NCBI GenBank assembly: GCA_947259705.1
Contig: CAMYNL010000030.1
Coordinates: forward strand, 1-64,000
Length of the DNA stretch: 64,000 bases
Direction of reading: 5' to 3'
Source: an uncultured Gammaproteobacteria bacterium
Lineage (GTDB): Bacteria; Pseudomonadota; Gammaproteobacteria; Arenicellales; JAANXG01
Shown here piece after piece: positions 60,365 through 64,000 of this stretch. A program made the position numbers and the translations under genes. The notes under the pieces are model-generated. The model saw only the letters and a program-made list of their open reading frames with translations. It was not told the DNA's origin and ran no database searches. The stretch's first letter is position 1; each line of letters begins with the position of its first letter.

Positions 60365-60697
60365 TGCATTTCAAAGTCGGGGTCAGACCCAATGCTGTTC
60401 CAAAACCTGGTCAATTGGTCCGAGTCTTTGAGCTCCCTCGAAAAAATGTATCCATATCGTCTTGTTTCCGGGTAAACGCACGCCCATGGAAAGTGGCTCC
60501 CAACATATATCTCCAAAAGGTCTATTGTATGCCTCTATACATTTGTAGTTTCGGCGATGTCCTTATTGATGCGGGAATTGGGACGCGGCCAACATTTTTT
60601 AAGCGAACACAGTGGGTGACATTCCAATTCTGCCCAAAGAAAGAAATGTATGATCTGAGCCCACTTTCAGACTCATAATCACGCAAAGGAGAAAGCG
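60365..60697. other. Mostly non-coding, lower-GC, with a G4TCAGACC signature
   Basis: The left end (60376-60390) holds AGTCGGGGTCAGACC, a copy of the dispersed signature. A rightward frame through this stretch shows no recognisable motif. The strong AAAGGAG ribosome site of the next gene is at its right end. Confidence 0.5.
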
Positions 60698-61177
60698 ATG
60701 AAGACGGAAATGCTGAGCCAAAAGGAAAAAGAACTGGTAGCAGTAGGAGCAGCAGTTTCTGCAGGTTGTGCCATGTGTTCCAACCACCATTTAAAACAGG
60801 TATTTAAACGAGGAGCCGCTAAGGATGAAGTACATTATGCCGTGATTGCTGCTACCGCGGTTATAGAAGACAGCATGGAAGACGTGCAGTATTCGGCGTA
60901 TAGATTAATGGACATAGAACGACAAGAAGTGCCCATTGGCAAAGTCGAGACGACTGAAACGTTAACGGCTCTGATCAAACCGGCAGCTGCGGTTGCGGTC
61001 AATAATGTGATTAATTCGAAAAGGTATATCGGGATCGCAGATAAACTGGGTGCATCGTCACGCGAACTCCACTCCACGATTACTAAGGAGTACGTTAGTA
61101 ACCTGACATTATGCGATCACGTATCTCACATGGGGTTCGTGGAAAAAAGCCCGGATGAGATCCGGAGTTTTCTGTAG
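60698..61177 (+). CDS. AhpD-like (carboxymuconolactone decarboxylase) protein, 3' end altered by IS630
   Basis: 159 residues as read. AhpD core: EKELVAVGAAVSAGCAMCSNHHLKQVF with the redox CxxC-type pair (CAMC) and SNHH, then EDVQYSAYRLMDIERQEVPIG and TALIKPAAAVAVNNVINSKRYIGIADKLGASSRELHS. A strong AAAGGAG ribosome site precedes the ATG. The last 24 or so codons (from about 61105) lie inside the IS630 end and are the antisense of the transposase 3' end, so the native C-terminus is lost. The family includes peroxidase-reductases. Lower GC than neighbours, consistent with import or a mobile context. Confidence 0.75.
   Translation: MKTEMLSQKEKELVAVGAAVSAGCAMCSNHHLKQVFKRGAAKDEVHYAVIAATAVIEDSMEDVQYSAYRLMDIERQEVPIGKVETTETLTALIKPAAAVAVNNVINSKRYIGIADKLGASSRELHSTITKEYVSNLTLCDHVSHMGFVEKSPDEIRSFL
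61079..61111. repeat. Left terminal inverted repeat of the IS630 element
   Basis: Matches the right-end repeat in its outer ATTACTAA, middle AGTA/GTAC and inner CTGACATTA segments, with several mismatches between them. It overlaps the 3' end of the AhpD-like frame. Confidence 0.7.
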
Positions 61178-62146
61178 GAATCGCAGGTGTCCAATGACAA
61201 CGCGCTTCAACTCGTCGCGACTTCTCACGATACGCTTACCCACGCCATGGTTCTTGAGATGGTTCCAGACCAGTTCATCCGGGTTCAGTTCTGGCGAATA
61301 CGGCGGCAGAAAAAACAATCTGAGTTTTCCCTTGGTTTTACGGACAAACTCAAACACCTTACGCGCCCGGTGTGACGGATGTCCATCAACGATCAGGAAA
61401 ACAGGCCGTTTGGCATTGTGCAGCAGACGTTTGAGGAATTCGATGAACTTGCCCGCATTCATTCGACCTTCCACCGTCATGAAGCGCATCTCCCCACGGG
61501 GGCTAATCGCTGAAACGATATTCATGCCATAGCGTTGTCCCGTCGCTTCAACTATTGGCGTCTGGCCTTTCGGGGCCCAGGTCGTCCCTGAATGAAAGTC
61601 AGAGCGCACACCCGCTTCATCCGAAAAATACACGGTGGCACGCGCTTTCTTTGCCAAGGCCTGGATCTTTGGATAATCCTCGGACAACCAGCGCTCAACT
61701 AACTCCGGATTCTGTTCATAGGCTCGACGCAGCGGCTTTTGCGGGCTCAGCCCCAGCTTTTTCAACAGCCGACCAACCGAGACCTCGCTCAAGCCCACAC
61801 CAAATCGCTCCCGGATCAACTCCCTCACCATCCCTCGGGTCCACAACGCAAATTCAAAATGTAACTGCAATGGATTCTTCGATGTGATGGTCTGGTACAA
61901 CCACTTCAACTGTTTACCTTGAAGCTTCGACGGACGTCCGGCAATGGGCTTGGCGCGAAGCGCATCGAGCCCGCCCTCTCGATACTTCGCCAACCAGTCA
62001 TAAATGACCGTCCGCCCAAAACCCAGAACCCGGATCACATCCTCCGGGCTCTCTCCCGCTTCAACCCGTTGCACCGCATGGATCCGAATGTCCTCCAATG
62101 TCTTGTGGTCCAGCGTCCGTCCGTCTCGTTTCTTCATGCACAACAT
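61109..62146 (-). CDS. IS630-family transposase
   Basis: 345 residues, starting MLCMKKRDGRTLDHK. The N-terminal helix-turn-helix (EDIRIHAVQRVEAGESPEDVIRVLGFGRTVIYDWLAKYREGG) is typical of Tc1/mariner-like IS630 transposases, and a second HTH follows (FGVGLSEVSVGRLLKKLGLSPQKP). DDE catalytic set: VYFSDEAGVRSD, FLIVDGHPSHRARKVFEFV and LPPYSPELNPDELVWNHLK. The frame looks intact. The start region near MLCMKK is short of a strong ribosome site. Confidence 0.92.
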   Translation of the reverse strand: MLCMKKRDGRTLDHKTLEDIRIHAVQRVEAGESPEDVIRVLGFGRTVIYDWLAKYREGGLDALRAKPIAGRPSKLQGKQLKWLYQTITSKNPLQLHFEFALWTRGMVRELIRERFGVGLSEVSVGRLLKKLGLSPQKPLRRAYEQNPELVERWLSEDYPKIQALAKKARATVYFSDEAGVRSDFHSGTTWAPKGQTPIVEATGQRYGMNIVSAISPRGEMRFMTVEGRMNAGKFIEFLKRLLHNAKRPVFLIVDGHPSHRARKVFEFVRKTKGKLRLFFLPPYSPELNPDELVWNHLKNHGVGKRIVRSRDELKRVVIGHLRFLQKTPDLIRAFFHEPHVRYVIA

Positions 62147-62153
62147 TATACAC

Positions 62154-62186
62154 TAATGTCAGCATACTTATGTACTTATTAGTAAT
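62154..62186. repeat. Right terminal inverted repeat of the IS630 element
   Basis: Reverse complement holds ATTACTAA, AGTA and CTGACATTA at the same positions as the left end. It lies just past the transposase start codon. Confidence 0.7.
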
Positions 62187-62666
62187 TAGTGGTTAGCTTT
62201 CTCTGCCGACTACACTTCTTGTTTGCCAGCCGCCCGGACAGTGAGAAGGACCGGACGATCCTGCCCATCTCGATGCGCAAGCGATGCGCAAGCTAGCGAA
62301 CCAGAAGCGCCCCGGCGTCCACCAAGTCGCGCGCCGCCCCAGACCCGCCTGTTCGACTAATGGATTGGGTAAGACCAGCGGCTGGATAGGGCACGGCAGG
62401 GAGCTATTGCCGGGGGCTGTTATGGGCTCGACGGTGCGCAACATCAGAAAAGCTGCCGATTTCAGTGATCTCACCTGGCTGGGAAATCATAGCGACCGCC
62501 GATAAAAGCTCCCAACAGCAGTTGACGTGCTGCAGATGAACCGGGAATACTTGGTCGCGTAGCGGAAAAGGACCTTTAATTTTGCCTATAAGCTTCAAAA
62601 AAACCCCGGCGGCAGATATTCCGGCCCCGGTCCCTTTCTTCCCGGCCCCTTTCTTCTATCTTTGAA
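62187..62666. other. No gene recognised; repeat-like pyrimidine tract at the right end
   Basis: Short frames on both strands lack motifs. The right end (about 62621-62655) holds CCGGCCCCGGTCCCTTTCTT then CCCGGCCCCTTTCTT, a tandem-like pyrimidine-rich signature resembling the other GGGG-C-type repeats of the window. It directly abuts the start of the MaoC/PTA gene. Confidence 0.5.
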
Positions 62667-64000
62667 ATGAGTTCAAAGAATCTGAACCCTTGTCATGTTC
62701 CGTTGCCGGTCATTGACGGGGGCCCGGTCGCCGGGGGGCCGGATCGGGCGGTGGAAGAACGGATCGTGGAAACCCTTGAGAACAGAACCTTCGACGAGAT
62801 CGAGATCGGGGAGCGTGCGGAGATCGTCCGCACCCTGACCGAGGAGGACATCAAGCTCTTCGCCGTGATGTCCGGGGACGTCAACCCGGCGCACCTGGAC
62901 GAGGAATACGCCACCAGCGAGATTTTTCACAAGGTGATCGCCCACGGCATGTGGGGCGGGGCGCTGATTTCGGCGGTGCTGGGCACCACCCTGCCGGGCC
63001 CGGGCACCATCTATATCGGCCAGACCCTCAAGTTCCGCCGCCCCGTGGGGATCGGCGACACGATCCGGGTGAGCGTCACCGCCGCCAGCAAGGACGACAA
63101 CAAGAAGACCATCGTCTTCGACTGCCTGTGCACCAACCAGGACGACAAGCCGGTCATCGACGGCACCGCCACCGTGCTGGCCCCCACGGAAAAGGTCAGG
63201 CGGCCGCGCCCGGTGCTGCCGGAGGTGATGCTCCACGACCGGGGCTCGAAGCTGCGCGCCATCGTCGACAAGGCCCGCGCTTTCGCGCCGGTGAGGACCG
63301 CGGTGGCCCATCCGGTGCACGGCTACTCCCTCTCCGCCGTCGCCGAGGCGGCACGCGCAGGGCTGATCCAGCCGGTCCTGATCGGTCCGGTAGACCGCAT
63401 CAGGGCCGCGGCCGATGACAGCGACATCGATATATCCGCGTTCGAGATCGTTCCGGCGCCGTACAGCGCCGAATCCGCCCTCGCCGCCGTGGCCATGGCG
63501 CGGGCCACGGAGGTGGGCGCCATCGTCATGAGCTCCCATTACGGCACCGGGCTGATGAAGACCGCGGTGCAGCGGGGCACGGGCATTCGCACCCACCGGC
63601 GCATCAGCCATGCGGCAGTGGTGGACATGCCGTTCTATCCGCGTCCCCTGATCGTGACCGACGCCTACGTCAACACCGACCCCGGAATCGACGAGAAAAA
63701 GGACATCGTGATCAACGCCGTGGAGCTGGCTCACGCCCTGGGCGTGGAGGCGCCCAAGGTCGCCTTGGTCGCCGCTTCCTTCAGGGTGGAAAACAAGCTG
63801 CGCTCCACGGTGGAGGCGGCGGCGCTTTGCAAGATGGCGGACCGGGGCCAGGTGGGCAGGGCGGTGTTGGAGGGTCCCCTGCCCTACGACATGGCGGTCT
63901 CGGAGGCGGCCGCGCGGCGCAAAGGTATCGACTCGCCGGTGGCCGGAGCCGCCGACATCGTGGTCTGTCCCCACCTGGAGGCCGGGCATCTGTTGTTGAA
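62667..64000 (+). CDS. Bifunctional MaoC enoyl-CoA hydratase / phosphate acetyl(butyryl)transferase, partial
   Basis: The protein continues beyond the window end. From the ATG, a variable N-terminus of about 28 residues is followed by the MaoC hot-dog domain: TFDEIEIGERAEIVRTLTEEDIKLFAVMSGDVNPAHLDEEYA, then EIFHKVIAHGMWGGALISAVLGTTLPGPGTIYIGQTLKFRRPVGIGDTIRVSVTA. The D...H pair (DVNPAHLD) is the hydratase motif. The second half matches PTA_PTB: MLHDRGSKLRAIVDKARAFAPVRTAVAHPVHG, EVGAIVMSSHYGTGLMKTAVQRGTGIRTHRRISHAAVVDMPFYPRPLIVTDAYVN. A GTG at 62751 is an alternative start. No ribosome site is evident before the ATG, and the pyrimidine-rich repeat stands there. Confidence 0.85.
   Translation, partial: MSSKNLNPCHVPLPVIDGGPVAGGPDRAVEERIVETLENRTFDEIEIGERAEIVRTLTEEDIKLFAVMSGDVNPAHLDEEYATSEIFHKVIAHGMWGGALISAVLGTTLPGPGTIYIGQTLKFRRPVGIGDTIRVSVTAASKDDNKKTIVFDCLCTNQDDKPVIDGTATVLAPTEKVRRPRPVLPEVMLHDRGSKLRAIVDKARAFAPVRTAVAHPVHGYSLSAVAEAARAGLIQPVLIGPVDRIRAAADDSDIDISAFEIVPAPYSAESALAAVAMARATEVGAIVMSSHYGTGLMKTAVQRGTGIRTHRRISHAAVVDMPFYPRPLIVTDAYVNTDPGIDEKKDIVINAVELAHALGVEAPKVALVAASFRVENKLRSTVEAAALCKMADRGQVGRAVLEGPLPYDMAVSEAAARRKGIDSPVAGAADIVVCPHLEAGHLLL

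Larger units (their letters stand above)
61079..62186 (-). mobile_element. IS630-family insertion sequence
   Basis: One transposase gene lies between imperfect terminal inverted repeats of about 33 bases at 61079-61111 and 62154-62186, each holding ATTACTAA at the outer and CTGACATTA at the inner end. A TA pair at each outer end (61081-61082 and 62183-62184) is consistent with the TA target duplication of IS630 elements. The element interrupts the AhpD-like gene. The element is about 1.1 kb, the usual size. Confidence 0.8.

Noticed and set aside
62673-63989. Leftward frame of 438 residues
   Set aside because: Antisense to the MaoC/PTA gene, whose rightward frame shows continuous domain matches from 62667 to the window end.

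Overview
The window looks like a chromosomal segment of a free-living, GC-rich gammaproteobacterium. The support is a large MscK/MscM-type channel, EttA, a MESH1-like (p)ppGpp hydrolase beside a ribosome-hibernation factor, a GlxA-type AraC regulator, a PEP-CTERM protein and dodecin. No rRNA, tRNA, CRISPR array, prophage or replication origin was seen. Species cannot be fixed from sequence alone.

Layout. 1-4552: lower-GC accessory DNA with a pentapeptide/OmpA protein, a VOC protein, a four-helix membrane protein, a glycosyltransferase remnant and a beta-helix protein. 4900-12940: BT1-like transporter, Mut7-C RNase-like protein followed by a broken HAD phosphatase, a TetR remnant and a 1142-residue MscS-family channel. 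13250-18400: leftward group of enoyl reductase, HExxH protein, HD-type (p)ppGpp hydrolase, HPF/cold-shock fusion, and a Clp1-like P-loop kinase fused to an RNase Z-like beta-lactamase domain (the most striking protein here). 18570-22640: membrane protein, EEP hydrolase, DUF3175 protein, radical SAM/SPASM enzyme. 22680-27140: tight leftward operon of ATP-NAD kinase-like protein, formate-tetrahydrofolate ligase, a frameshifted CapA protein and a zinc-ribbon protein. 27240-32900: small conserved proteins, two-part cupin and membrane proteins, TerC, CheR, MazG-like pyrophosphohydrolase. 33337-38884: DctB-like sensor kinase, dodecin, AI-2E family permease, DUF504 protein, AhpD-Rieske fusion. 39190-46523: LysR with divergent small genes, amidohydrolase, cNMP-binding protein, OGT-like TPR protein, EttA. 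46613-49439: cytochrome c, cupin, GlxA regulator, broken sterol desaturase. 49900-54640: lower-GC stretch with PEP-CTERM protein, RraA-like protein, methyltransferase and a metallo-beta-lactamase-fold protein with altered metal ligands. 54864-60364: response regulator with an unusual C-terminus, aldo/keto reductase, MFS transporter, Ycf45/SpoIIIAA-like ATPase. 60700-62190: AhpD-like gene cut by an IS630 element. 62667-64000: MaoC/phosphotransacetylase protein running off the window.

Two themes recur. First, gene decay: the HAD, CapA and sterol desaturase genes each combine a frameshift with loss of tens of bases, and TetR and glycosyltransferase remnants persist. This could be real decay or an assembly problem. 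Second, a dispersed signature (G4TC or GGGGACAG with pyrimidine tracts), often as long inverted repeats, sits at gene ends at five places. The RNA and translation functions (Clp1-RNase Z fusion, HPF-CSD, (p)ppGpp hydrolase, Mut7-C, EttA, DUF504) make this a plausible place to look for a new RNA-processing pathway. That is an inference from domains, not something shown.
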